The notes under the pieces are model-generated. The model had not been told where the DNA came from, did no database searches, and worked only from the letters and a program-made list of their open reading frames with translations. The position numbers and the translations under genes are program-made. From positions 372,001-436,000 of the forward strand of contig CAYLVB010000002.1 in assembly GCA_964387075.1 (NCBI GenBank): a stretch of DNA of 64,000 nt. The letters are read 5' to 3'. Shown piece after piece: positions 49,477 through 57,292 of this stretch (the first letter of the stretch is position 1; each line of letters starts with the position of its first letter). The stretch comes from PALSA-968 sp964387075 (GTDB lineage: Bacteria > Bacteroidota > Bacteroidia > B-17B0 > Aurantibacillaceae).

Positions 49477-52400
49477 ATGATGAACGACTATAAAAAACTA
49501 AACAACATTGTGGGCTGGCTCGTGTGGGCAGTGGCTACTTTTACCTATTGCTCAACCATAGAGCCAACAGCCAGCTTCTGGGATTGCGGCGAGTACATTG
49601 CAACAGCGTATAAACTGGAGGTGGGTCACCCGCCCGGGGCACCTTTCTTCCTGCTCATCGCCAGGTTCTTTTCCATGTTCTCCATGGGAGATCCGTCCAA
49701 AGCGGCCATGTGGGTCAACGTGATGAGCGCGCTCAGCAGCTCGTTCACCATTCTCTTTTTGTACTGGAGCATCACGCGTCTCGCTAAAAAGATGGTTTCT
49801 CCAACCGAAAATCCGGATGGTGGAAAGATCTGGGCCATCCTCGGAAGCGGTATCATTGGCGGTTTAGCGTATACTTTCTCTGATTCGTTCTGGTTCTCGG
49901 CCGTTGAAGGTGAGGTTTACGCCATGAGCAGCTTATTCACCGCCGCCGTTTTCTGGGCCATTTTGAAATGGGAAGAAGAGGCCGATCAACCGAGCTCCAT
50001 GCGCTGGATCGTACTCATCGCATTTTTAACAGGAATGTCTATCGGCGTCCATTTACTTAACTTACTTGTGATCCCATCCATCTGCTTTATCTATTACTAC
50101 AAAAAATATACGTTCAACTGGAAGGGCTTCATCGTGGCAGGCATCATTTCTATCCTGTTACTCGGCGGAATTCAAGCCGGCATCATTCCGGGAATCGCCA
50201 AACTGGCAGCCGATTACGAATTGTTCTTTGTGAACAAAATGGGAATGCCCTTCAACTCCGGCACGCTCGTTTATTTCGTATTGCTGATCGGTTTCGTAAC
50301 CGCGCTCATCGCGTATTCTGTGAACCGCAAAAGCGGCGTTTACAAGGTCGCGTTCTTTATGGCCATTGCCTTTGCTTTGTTCGCGGCGCTTTCCGGTAAC
50401 GGAGGAGGTTCCATCTTCATGCGCCTGCTCGTACTCGGGGGAATGGTTTACGCCATCCATTACCTCAAAGAAAAACATGCCATCCTCAATACCATCTCTC
50501 TTTCTTTCGCCATGATCCTCATCGGCTACTCTACTTTCTTCGTCCTCGTGATCCGCTCGCAAGCCAACACACCCATGGACGAGAACAACCCGGAGAACGC
50601 CCTGAACATGCTTTCTTACCTGAACCGCGAACAATACGGCGACTGGCCTATCACCTACGGACAATACTACAACGCGCCTACCAAATCGCGTAGCGAGTTT
50701 ACCAATGGTACACCTACTTACGCAAGAAATAAAACAACCGGTAAATACGATGTGATCGATAAACGGGAGCACGTAAACCCGGTTTACGAAGAAGAATTCT
50801 GCACCGTTTTTCCACGTATGTGGAGCCAGCAAAGCAACCACGAAGAGCCCTACAAATATTGGGGCAACGTAAAAGGAAGGCCCAAACAGGTAATGGGACA
50901 GAACGGAGAACCCGAAACCATTTACGTGCCAACCTTCGGCGAGAACTTAACGTATTTCTTCCGCTACCAGCTCGGTTATATGTATGGTCGTTACTTCGCC
51001 TGGAACTTCATTGGTAAACAAAATGACGTGCAGGGTCTCACCAACAACCCAACCGATGGCAACTGGATAACCGGTATCAAAGGATTTGATGAAGCGCGCT
51101 TGGGGGCCGATGATCCATATAGTGGCACCAGCGCCATTAGAAATAACAAAGCCACCAATAAATTCTTCGCTTTACCTTTCATCTTGGGTTTGCTTGGCTT
51201 GTGGTTCCAGTACAAACGCAGCGTGAAAGATTGGTTCGTTGTATTCTGTTTATTCTTCTTTACAGGATTTGCTATCCTCATCTACCTGAACCAGTATCCG
51301 TATCAGCCCCGTGAACGTGATTACGCTTACGCCGCCTCGTTCTACGCGTTCGCTATCTGGATCGGCCTTGGCGTACTTTCCCTGTATCAATTGTTGAGCA
51401 AAAAACTGGGCGCCAGGAATGGCAGTGTTGCCGCGCTCGTGATCTGTATGATCGTTCCTTTCTTAATGGGCTCACAGGGTTGGGATGACCACAACCGCTC
51501 TAAACGCACCATGGCCCGCGACTTTGCCATTAACTATCTTCAATCCTGCGAAGAGAACGCCATACTCTTTACGAACGGCGATAACGATACGTTCCCTCTC
51601 TGGTATGCCCAGGAAGTTGAAGGCATCCGAACCGATGTGCGCGTGGTCAACTTAAGTTTATTCCAAACCGATTGGTATATCGACCAGTGCCGCCGCGCAG
51701 CTTACAGCTCGGCGCCTTTGCCTTTTACCATGTCGGCCGATAAATATGCGGCCAGCCGCAGGGACATTGTTTATTTCATGGACAAGAACATTGGTTATGT
51801 GAATATCAAGGAACTGATGAATTACCTGGCCAGCGATGATCCCGCGAACAAATACAGCATGGGCGGAGAACTGCTCCACATCCTGCCCAGCAACAAGATC
51901 AGCATAGCGGTAGATTCTGCCAAAGTGGTGAAGAACGGAACAGTGCAAAAAGGACTGGAGAACCGTATCGCCAAAAGTGTTGACTGGCAGATACGCCGCA
52001 ATTACATCACTAAGAACGATATGATGGTGCTTGACCTGCTGGCCGGCTTTAACTGGGAGCGCCCCATCTATTTTGCCGTTACAACCGGCCGCGAAGCTTA
52101 TATTGGTTTGGAGGAATATTTACAGCTGGAAGGTCTTGCCTATCGTTTAACGCCTATCAAGTCAACCAAAGAAGAGATGCAGGCCGGCGCGCGTATCAAT
52201 GCCGATAAGATGTACGATAACATCATGAACAAGTTCCAGTGGGGCGGCATGAGCACACCCGGGGTTTACATGGATGAGAACTCCATGCGTTTCGCTTCTA
52301 ACATGCGCATACAAATGGGCGGTTTAGCCAGCATGCTTGTGCAGGAAGGCAAAAAGGATAAAGCCATCCAGATACTGGATAAGGCGATGAAGGAAATGCC

Positions 52401-52719
52401 GGAAGAAAATGTTCCGTACGACGCCACGCTTTACAGTATTGTGATCGGGTACTTCCAGGCGGGCGAAAATAAAAAAGCCGCTCCTTTGGCCGAGAAGCTC
52501 TTCACCATGTTTGAAGGCGACCTGAAATACTATAATCGCTTGCCCGGCATTCATAAAGCCGCTTACGGTGGAGAGATGCGCCGCGCGAAGGAATTGATGA
52601 TGAGTTTGGTCTCGATAGCCCGCGCCAACGGCGAAATGGAACTGTCGAAGAATTTCGAACAACGCATACCGGCGGTGATCTCGCAGGAAGATATGCAGCC
52701 ACAGCCTGTACAGAAATAA
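49477..52719 (+). CDS. DUF2723 (GT117-type) integral membrane glycosyltransferase
   Basis: 1080 aa from the ATG at 49477 (a second ATG follows at once). DUF2723 features come early: VATFTYCSTIEPTASFWDCGEYIATAYKLEVGHPPGAPFFLL, with acidic residues near the membrane as in PMT/GT-C enzymes. Many membrane segments span to about 690. A soluble C-terminal region (NAILFTNGDNDTFPLWYAQEV, later a TPR-like KDKAIQILDKAMKEM) ends the protein. The family is assigned to GT117 and is probably a GT-C transferase acting on the periplasmic side; acceptor and donor are not known. First gene of a tight envelope operon to 54784 or 55675. Confidence 0.88.
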   Translation: MMNDYKKLNNIVGWLVWAVATFTYCSTIEPTASFWDCGEYIATAYKLEVGHPPGAPFFLLIARFFSMFSMGDPSKAAMWVNVMSALSSSFTILFLYWSITRLAKKMVSPTENPDGGKIWAILGSGIIGGLAYTFSDSFWFSAVEGEVYAMSSLFTAAVFWAILKWEEEADQPSSMRWIVLIAFLTGMSIGVHLLNLLVIPSICFIYYYKKYTFNWKGFIVAGIISILLLGGIQAGIIPGIAKLAADYELFFVNKMGMPFNSGTLVYFVLLIGFVTALIAYSVNRKSGVYKVAFFMAIAFALFAALSGNGGGSIFMRLLVLGGMVYAIHYLKEKHAILNTISLSFAMILIGYSTFFVLVIRSQANTPMDENNPENALNMLSYLNREQYGDWPITYGQYYNAPTKSRSEFTNGTPTYARNKTTGKYDVIDKREHVNPVYEEEFCTVFPRMWSQQSNHEEPYKYWGNVKGRPKQVMGQNGEPETIYVPTFGENLTYFFRYQLGYMYGRYFAWNFIGKQNDVQGLTNNPTDGNWITGIKGFDEARLGADDPYSGTSAIRNNKATNKFFALPFILGLLGLWFQYKRSVKDWFVVFCLFFFTGFAILIYLNQYPYQPRERDYAYAASFYAFAIWIGLGVLSLYQLLSKKLGARNGSVAALVICMIVPFLMGSQGWDDHNRSKRTMARDFAINYLQSCEENAILFTNGDNDTFPLWYAQEVEGIRTDVRVVNLSLFQTDWYIDQCRRAAYSSAPLPFTMSADKYAASRRDIVYFMDKNIGYVNIKELMNYLASDDPANKYSMGGELLHILPSNKISIAVDSAKVVKNGTVQKGLENRIAKSVDWQIRRNYITKNDMMVLDLLAGFNWERPIYFAVTTGREAYIGLEEYLQLEGLAYRLTPIKSTKEEMQAGARINADKMYDNIMNKFQWGGMSTPGVYMDENSMRFASNMRIQMGGLASMLVQEGKKDKAIQILDKAMKEMPEENVPYDATLYSIVIGYFQAGENKKAAPLAEKLFTMFEGDLKYYNRLPGIHKAAYGGEMRRAKELMMSLVSIARANGEMELSKNFEQRIPAVISQEDMQPQPVQK

Positions 52720-52725
52720 GTTGAA

Positions 52726-53337
52726 ATGCTTTTACCGGTATCACCTCCAAAAACACTGCGCGCTTTATACCCGCAGTGCTTTTGGAGCTTACCAAACACC
52801 GAGAACAGGATCTATCTTACTTTTGACGACGGCCCAACACCCGAGTTACTTCCTTTTATTTTAGATACGCTTGATCAATTTGATGTTCGTGCCACTTTCT
52901 TCTGCGTGGGAGAGAATATCTGCAAACATCCCGAACTCTTCGGGCGCCTGCTGGAAAAACACGCGGTGGGCAATCATACGTTCAACCACATAAGCGGTTG
53001 GAAGAACAAGAACTACACCTATTACAAGAACATCAAAAAATTTGAAGGAGTATACCACAGCGATCTTTTCCGTCCGCCTTACGGCAGGATCACCCGCACG
53101 CAGGCAAAGCACGTTTCCAAGCAATACAAGATCATCATGTGGGATGTGCTTAGCTATGATTACAGTAAGAGCACAAGCCCTAAGAAATGCCTCTCGAACG
53201 TGGTAAAGAACGTGAAAAGCGGCTCGGTGATCGTATTCCACGATAACAAAAAAGCGAAAAAGAATGTAACATACGCCTTACCCAGGGCAATAGAGCAATT
53301 ATTACGTAAAGGTTTTATCTTTGATGTGATCAGCTGA
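52726..53337 (+). CDS. Polysaccharide deacetylase (NodB-like)
   Basis: 203 aa, starting 6 nt after the glycosyltransferase. The NodB motifs are complete: YLTFDDGPTPE (metal Asp and catalytic base), NHTFNHISG (the two metal His), LFRPPYGR, WDVLSYDY and VIVFHDN. It removes acetyl groups from a glycan, for example from N-acetylhexosamine units. There is no clear signal peptide, unusual if it acts outside. Its stop overlaps the next start (TGATG). Confidence 0.92.
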   Translation: MLLPVSPPKTLRALYPQCFWSLPNTENRIYLTFDDGPTPELLPFILDTLDQFDVRATFFCVGENICKHPELFGRLLEKHAVGNHTFNHISGWKNKNYTYYKNIKKFEGVYHSDLFRPPYGRITRTQAKHVSKQYKIIMWDVLSYDYSKSTSPKKCLSNVVKNVKSGSVIVFHDNKKAKKNVTYALPRAIEQLLRKGFIFDVIS

Positions 53338-54050
53338 TGAGAAAGAATACCTGCATAGGCATTTTTATATGTTTCGCTTTCGTTCTGAGCGCGCAAAAAA
53401 AGGATTCTTCCGAGTTTAGTATCTATCGGTATAAACCCATGCCGCGCGATCGTGTAGTGCTGGAGGTCAATCATACGGGCTGGTTAGGTACATCCTCCGA
53501 TCTTGAACAGAAATTATTCAGTGGCGGCGTGAACTTTCTGATGTTCTTCGATCATCCGCTCGGCTCCTCGCATTTCAGTTTTGCCTGGGGAGGCGGCATC
53601 AGTTCCTACAATATTCATGGTCCTATCGATGTTGTGTACAATATGGACTCAGTAAATAATAACCAGATCGTTTTTACCTCGCTGGCCAAACGCACTACGC
53701 CTTACCATATCAACCGCATTGGCCTGAAGATCCTGGAAGTTCCTGTTGAATTTCGCTTCCGTAGCCACACAGATTACCAGTTCAAGCTTTCGCTCGGATT
53801 TAAAGTAGGTTACGTAGTGCAGTCCTTCCGTAAAATATTTGACGCTAACATCAAGGCGAAGATATACGATATTGAAGGCGTGAACCCCTGGCGCTATGGC
53901 GTTACTGTACGCATGGGTTGGGAGCAATTGCAGGTGTGCGCGTTCTATTCTTTGTCTGAGTTCTTCGAGAGCGGTAAAGGCACCAAGGGCGTAATTCCAT
54001 TTAGCATTGGCCTGGCCTACACACCGCGTATAGCTTTAGGAAGCAGGTGA
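53337..54050 (+). CDS. Outer-membrane beta-barrel protein
   Basis: 237 aa. Signal peptide (MRKNTCIGIFICFAFVLSAQ). Strands such as RVVLEVNHTGWLG, HFSFAWGGGISSYNIHG, EVPVEFRFRSHTDYQFKLSLGFKVGYV and GVTVRMGWEQLQVCAFYSL resemble the OMP_b-brl_2/PorT-type barrels. Coupled by TGATG to the genes on both sides, so it is made together with the deacetylase and the glycosyltransferase. Confidence 0.75.
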   Translation: MRKNTCIGIFICFAFVLSAQKKDSSEFSIYRYKPMPRDRVVLEVNHTGWLGTSSDLEQKLFSGGVNFLMFFDHPLGSSHFSFAWGGGISSYNIHGPIDVVYNMDSVNNNQIVFTSLAKRTTPYHINRIGLKILEVPVEFRFRSHTDYQFKLSLGFKVGYVVQSFRKIFDANIKAKIYDIEGVNPWRYGVTVRMGWEQLQVCAFYSLSEFFESGKGTKGVIPFSIGLAYTPRIALGSR

Positions 54051-54784
54051 TGGCCGGCGGAACGGATATAGCCATCGCGCTGCAACGCGAAAAGAAAAAT
54101 ACTTCTAAAGAGGACAGGCTGCTGGCTGAGGCGAAGAAAGAGCTGATCCGGAACAAACTCCATGATAGGAACATCCTCAGCAACTTAAAATTCTACAATA
54201 CTTCTTTTGAGTTCCTCGACGATGAAGAAACTCCCGTTGAAAAGATATTCACGCAGACGGAAATAAAGACCACTTGCAAAAAGCTGCATTTGCGTTTTCT
54301 TCCTTCGCAGGCATTTGAAGGAGAAGTTCCTTATGAGGCTGTGCTGAAGATCGATGAATTGAATGGAAAATACCGGAAAGAGCTGAAGCATTTCAAGATA
54401 CTCAGCACCAAAGAATTCTTCTCCGAACACAATTCCAGGCACCAGGCCATGCTCTTCGCGCAAACGCTGTACGGAAATTATTACCACATACACACCTGGG
54501 GCGAACCCTTAAGTGCCGGCAGAAAATGGAAGGTTTTTGTGCTCCGAAACTTCGAGTCGCTTATTTCCGTCATCCTTGTTTTTACGCTCATCATCAGTCT
54601 TGCCATTCCTGACCGCTACCTGAGCACCGATACACGCGCCACCTATTTCAGTATGTATCGCATCGCCGGTTTTTTTCACCTGCTTATTTTATTCCTGGGC
54701 CTCACCATCTTCTTCTTATTTGGCTTTCACTTCAGTTTTTCCGAGAATAACTGGGATTCACCCGTAAAGAGAAAAAATTCGTAA
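54050..54784 (+). CDS. Membrane protein of unknown function
   Basis: 244 aa from the ATG at 54050, overlapping the previous stop by one base; the GTG just before is unnecessary. The N-terminal 160 residues are soluble and charged (EDRLLAEAKKELIRNKL, then ILSTKEFFSEHNSRHQAMLFAQTL), with a strand-turn region resembling early domains of type II secretion/pilus ATPases (weak). Two membrane helices follow (ISVILVFTLIISLAIP and IAGFFHLLILFLGLTIFFLFGF). No family is assigned with certainty. Confidence 0.6.
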   Translation: MAGGTDIAIALQREKKNTSKEDRLLAEAKKELIRNKLHDRNILSNLKFYNTSFEFLDDEETPVEKIFTQTEIKTTCKKLHLRFLPSQAFEGEVPYEAVLKIDELNGKYRKELKHFKILSTKEFFSEHNSRHQAMLFAQTLYGNYYHIHTWGEPLSAGRKWKVFVLRNFESLISVILVFTLIISLAIPDRYLSTDTRATYFSMYRIAGFFHLLILFLGLTIFFLFGFHFSFSENNWDSPVKRKNS

Positions 54785-54793
54785 TTTTACAGC

Positions 54794-55675
54794 ATGGGTC
54801 GCGAAGAGATACTGAAAACATACAAGATCTTTATAGGCGGGCAATTTCCCCGCACCGAAAGCGGTAGGTTCTATCCTTTGTTAGGTAAGAATAAAAAGAA
54901 CATTGCCAATATATGCCTTTCGTCGCGCAAGGATCTTCGTAACGCTGTTGTAGCTGCTCGCGGAGCCCAGGGAAGTTGGGCAGGCAAGAGCGCATTTAAC
55001 CGCGGACAAATACTTTATCGCATCGCTGAGATGCTGGAGGGAAGAAAAGAGCAATTTGTTTCTGAACTTGTATTGCAGGGCGCTGCTAAAAAGCAAGCGG
55101 AGGCTGAGGTTTCCCTTTCTATTGATCGTATTGTGTATTATGCCGGCTGGTGCGATAAATACCAGGCTGTCTTTAGTTCTGTGAATCCCGTGGCTTCGTC
55201 GCACTTTAACTTTTCGGTGCCCGAGGCTATGGGTGTAGTGGCTGTCATTGCTGATGAAGCTACTTCTTTGTTGGGCCTGGTTTCCGTGATCATGCCCGCT
55301 CTTGCGGGCGGAAATACTTGTATAGCTCTGGCTTCAGAGAAAAAGCCGCTTTGTTCAATTACATTCGCTGAGGTACTTGCTACGAGCGACCTACCCGGCG
55401 GAGTGGTGAATATATTAACCGGGACAAGCGCTGAACTTCACTCGCATTTTTCTTCGCATATGGATGTGAACGCCATCATTTACTGCAGGAAAGATGCAAC
55501 AGAAAAGAAGCTGATAGCCGAAAACGCCGCTTTAAATGTAAAGCGCGCCTTCTTCTGGAACCGGAACTGGAGCCTGGAAAAAGAGCAGGGCCCATACTTT
55601 ATATCTGACTTACAAGAGATTAAGACCACCTGGCATCCTGTTGAAAATATTGGGATAGGTGGAGCTAAGTATTAA
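54794..55675 (+). CDS. Truncated aldehyde dehydrogenase-like protein
   Basis: 293 aa against about 480 for ALDH. The N-terminal oligomerisation and NAD-binding part is clear (KIFIGGQFPRTESGRFYP, AARGAQGSWAGKSAFNRGQILYRIAEML, MPALAGGNTCIAL, DLPGGVVNILTG). After VNAIIYCRKDA the sequence departs, and the region with the catalytic Cys (GQxC) and ELGGK is absent. It is either a degenerate copy or one of the short ALDH partners known beside complete enzymes; none is in this window. A TAATTTTA word lies 4 nt before the ATG. It overlaps the convergent toxin gene by 4 nt. Confidence 0.72.
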   Translation: MGREEILKTYKIFIGGQFPRTESGRFYPLLGKNKKNIANICLSSRKDLRNAVVAARGAQGSWAGKSAFNRGQILYRIAEMLEGRKEQFVSELVLQGAAKKQAEAEVSLSIDRIVYYAGWCDKYQAVFSSVNPVASSHFNFSVPEAMGVVAVIADEATSLLGLVSVIMPALAGGNTCIALASEKKPLCSITFAEVLATSDLPGGVVNILTGTSAELHSHFSSHMDVNAIIYCRKDATEKKLIAENAALNVKRAFFWNRNWSLEKEQGPYFISDLQEIKTTWHPVENIGIGGAKY

Positions 55676-55959
55676 TCCCTGATCCTTGATCGATGCAGTA
55701 TTGCTTCTATAATAATGCTGTTTTTACTCTCTGAAAAAGCAATGACCCAGTCATTGTATTGAATGCATTTCAACTTGAGTTTCTTTAAAGTTAAATTGTG
55801 GCAAAACCCAATTACATCTTTGAAATGCAATTCTTTCTTTAAGAAAGCTTCGTATTTTTTTAGCCATCTGAGTCCTGCTCCTTTCGTGTTGGAATCTTCA
55901 ATGAAATGAACGAGTGAAGCTAAAGAATGAGAGGCATCAAGGGTGTAGCTAATGCGCAT
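55672..55959 (-). CDS. ParE/RelE-family toxin
   Basis: 95 aa. It has the ParE-like helix pair followed by four strands: SLASLVHFIEDSNTKGAGLRWLKKYEAFLK, then LKLKCIQYNDWVIAFSESKNSIIIEAILHRSR, ending with the family's conserved late strand and Arg. ParE toxins poison gyrase; RelE relatives cut mRNA at the ribosome. Which applies cannot be told. It overlaps the antitoxin by 11 nt, the normal arrangement for a pair controlled as one. Confidence 0.72.
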   Translation of the reverse strand: MRISYTLDASHSLASLVHFIEDSNTKGAGLRWLKKYEAFLKKELHFKDVIGFCHNLTLKKLKLKCIQYNDWVIAFSESKNSIIIEAILHRSRIRD

Positions 55960-56185
55960 TTAATTTTTTGCGGATTTTCTTATGTGCATCCTTAAGCGAT
56001 ACAATGCCGCTTTTTCGACTTTTTTGTATCAGCCGGGTAAGTTCTTTCGTACTAAGCGGTTTCCCGGGCAAATAACTTTTTGACTTCGCTGCGTCGACAA
56101 TTGACAATTGCAAATGATGCTCTTTTGCGAAAGCAAGCAATTTTTGAATTTCTATTTTTGGAGCGTTCTCTAATTGAAGCAACAT
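55949..56185 (-). CDS. Antitoxin partner of the ParE-like toxin
   Basis: 78 aa from the ATG at 56185 (MLLQLENAPKIEIQKLLAFAKEH). A TTG 15 nt upstream lies inside the -7 element. The middle (YLPGKPLSTKELTRLIQKSRKSGIVSLKDAHKKI) is typical of short antitoxins that accompany ParE in Bacteroidota, with a basic C-terminal tail. It should bind the toxin and repress the shared promoter. Confidence 0.68.
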   Translation of the reverse strand: MLLQLENAPKIEIQKLLAFAKEHHLQLSIVDAAKSKSYLPGKPLSTKELTRLIQKSRKSGIVSLKDAHKKIRKKLNAH

Positions 56186-56189
56186 AGTG

Positions 56190-56197
56190 CAAAGATA
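56190..56197 (-). promoter_or_regulatory. Promoter of the toxin-antitoxin pair (TATCTTTG), leaderless spacing
   Basis: TTTG, 20 nt, TATCTTTG, CACT, ATG on the minus strand: both promoter boxes with normal spacing and a 4-nt gap to the start codon, the same CACT as at rodA. Confidence 0.6.
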
Positions 56198-56305
56198 CAA
56201 AAACCAAAAACTGAAAGCAAATCTTTGGAACTGGTCTCCATAGGATTAAAGAACCTGGTACACTGTTGAAAACATAGTGACAATTGAGGCGAAATACGGA
56301 TACCG

Positions 56306-56863
56306 TTATTCTTCGGAAGTCACGGAACATGTACCATCTTTATACAAATTATGTGTTTCAATTGAACTCTTTTCGCTTATTAGTTCAAGGAGTTCATTTA
56401 CTTCTTTTAGAGAGAGCTCTCTTTTTGAATGGATAGTTGGATGAAATAAGAAATTATTCTTTCCCAAAATAACTGTTACCTCCGTAACCTTCATATTTCT
56501 CTCTGAATAAATTGTTTCCTTGAAGGGTGTGTACTGATAGTCAGATATTTCAAGTTGAAAAGACCCCGTAGCTACGTTTACGATCATCGTTCCTTTATCA
56601 TCAAAGCTCTTTAGAAGAGTGTCTGAATTGGAATCAATAATTCTCGCTCAAAGTTTCGGCGTTTCTGTAAGGAACTTGCCTTCTAAAACACGAATTTTCA
56701 CTGAATTCACCTTATTTTCTTTTTGAACACTTTCAACTTTGCTGTAACTATAACTTGGGTAGTTCTTTAAGATTAATTTATAATCAAATGATTTTGCCTT
56801 CTTTTGGCAGAATATAGTTGTAGAAAACACTAGAAATCCGATTATTAGAAATGTTCTCATCAT
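56306..56863 (-). pseudogene. Exported protein gene interrupted by a single in-frame TGA
   Basis: Two open segments, 56863-56648 (71 aa with signal peptide MMRTFLIIGFLVFSTTIFCQ) and 56587-56306 (93 aa), lie in the same frame. They are joined by 20 further open codons after one TGA at 56650-56648. Read through, the product is 185 aa. The part after the stop (ARIIDSNSDTLLKSFDDKG, ATGSFQLEISDYQYTPFKETI) reads as a carboxypeptidase-regulatory-like beta-sandwich that needs its first strands from before the stop. The simplest account is a recent nonsense mutation (CGA or TGG to TGA). A start at 56587 alone would lack a signal. Confidence 0.7.
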
Positions 56864-56887
56864 TCACCAAATTTAAGAAAATATTGA

Positions 56888-56895
56888 TACATTTG
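56888..56895 (+). promoter_or_regulatory. -7 promoter element (TACATTTG) of the thiamine operon
   Basis: Full consensus. Transcription would start near 56899, just before the TPP aptamer. Confidence 0.6.
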
Positions 56896-56900
56896 TTAGA

Positions 56901-56985
56901 GTAAACTTTAGGGGTGCCCGCATTGGCGGTGCTGAGAAAAACCCTCAAAACCTGCACAGGATAATGCCTGCGGAGGGAAAAGTAA
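56901..56985 (+). promoter_or_regulatory. TPP riboswitch (THI element)
   Basis: Conserved core words in the right order: AGGGGTGC (56910-56917), GCTGAGA (56931-56937), ACCCT, ACCTG-like CCTGCACAGG, ATAATGCC (56961-56968) and GGAGGGA (56972-56978). P1 can form between ACTTT (56905-56909) and AAAGT (56979-56983). It binds thiamine diphosphate and lowers expression of the thi operon that follows. Confidence 0.92.
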
Positions 56986-57016
56986 AGAAGGCTTCCTGAC
57001 TTCTTATTTATCCCTC
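56973..57016 (+). promoter_or_regulatory. Candidate expression-platform hairpin of the TPP riboswitch
   Basis: GAGGGAAAAGTAAAGAAG (56973-56990) can pair with CTTCTTATTTATCCCTC (57000-57016) around a 9-nt loop. The left arm contains the aptamer's GGAGGGA and the 3' strand of P1, so this hairpin and the ligand-bound aptamer exclude each other. There is no T run after it, and it ends 28 nt before the thiS ATG. Confidence 0.5.
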
Positions 57017-57044
57017 ACCTTACAGTTTACAAAGAAATTTGAGC

Positions 57045-57248
57045 ATGAATGTTTTTGTAAATAATCAAACCTGCGAACTTGAAAAAGATTCCAACCTCAA
57101 TTCCGCTTTGGAGAAGAACGGGATATCGGGTCAAAGGGGAATTGCGGTAGCGGTAAATAACAGTGTTATTCCAAAAACAGAATGGCAACATAAAATATTA
57201 AGCGAGAACGATAAAATAACCATCATCAAAGCCACCCAGGGCGGCTAG
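57045..57248 (+). CDS. thiS: Sulfur carrier protein ThiS
   Basis: 67 aa from the ATG at 57045 (a TTG two codons earlier is rejected). Ubiquitin-like fold (MNVFVNNQTCELEKDSNLNSAL, GIAVAVNNSVIPKTEW) and the obligatory C-terminal Gly-Gly. ThiF adenylates this end, it takes up sulfur as a thiocarboxylate, and ThiG uses it for the thiazole ring. First gene after the riboswitch. Confidence 0.95.
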   Translation: MNVFVNNQTCELEKDSNLNSALEKNGISGQRGIAVAVNNSVIPKTEWQHKILSENDKITIIKATQGG

Positions 57249-57292
57249 TAATTAAGAATTCAGAATGTAGCATTAAGAATTAATACGGAATT

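Noticed and set aside
56306..56863. TGA read as selenocysteine or programmed readthrough
   Set aside because: No selenocysteine insertion-like hairpin was seen right after the TGA, the residue position is not a redox site in the flanking domain, and plain nonsense mutation is simpler.
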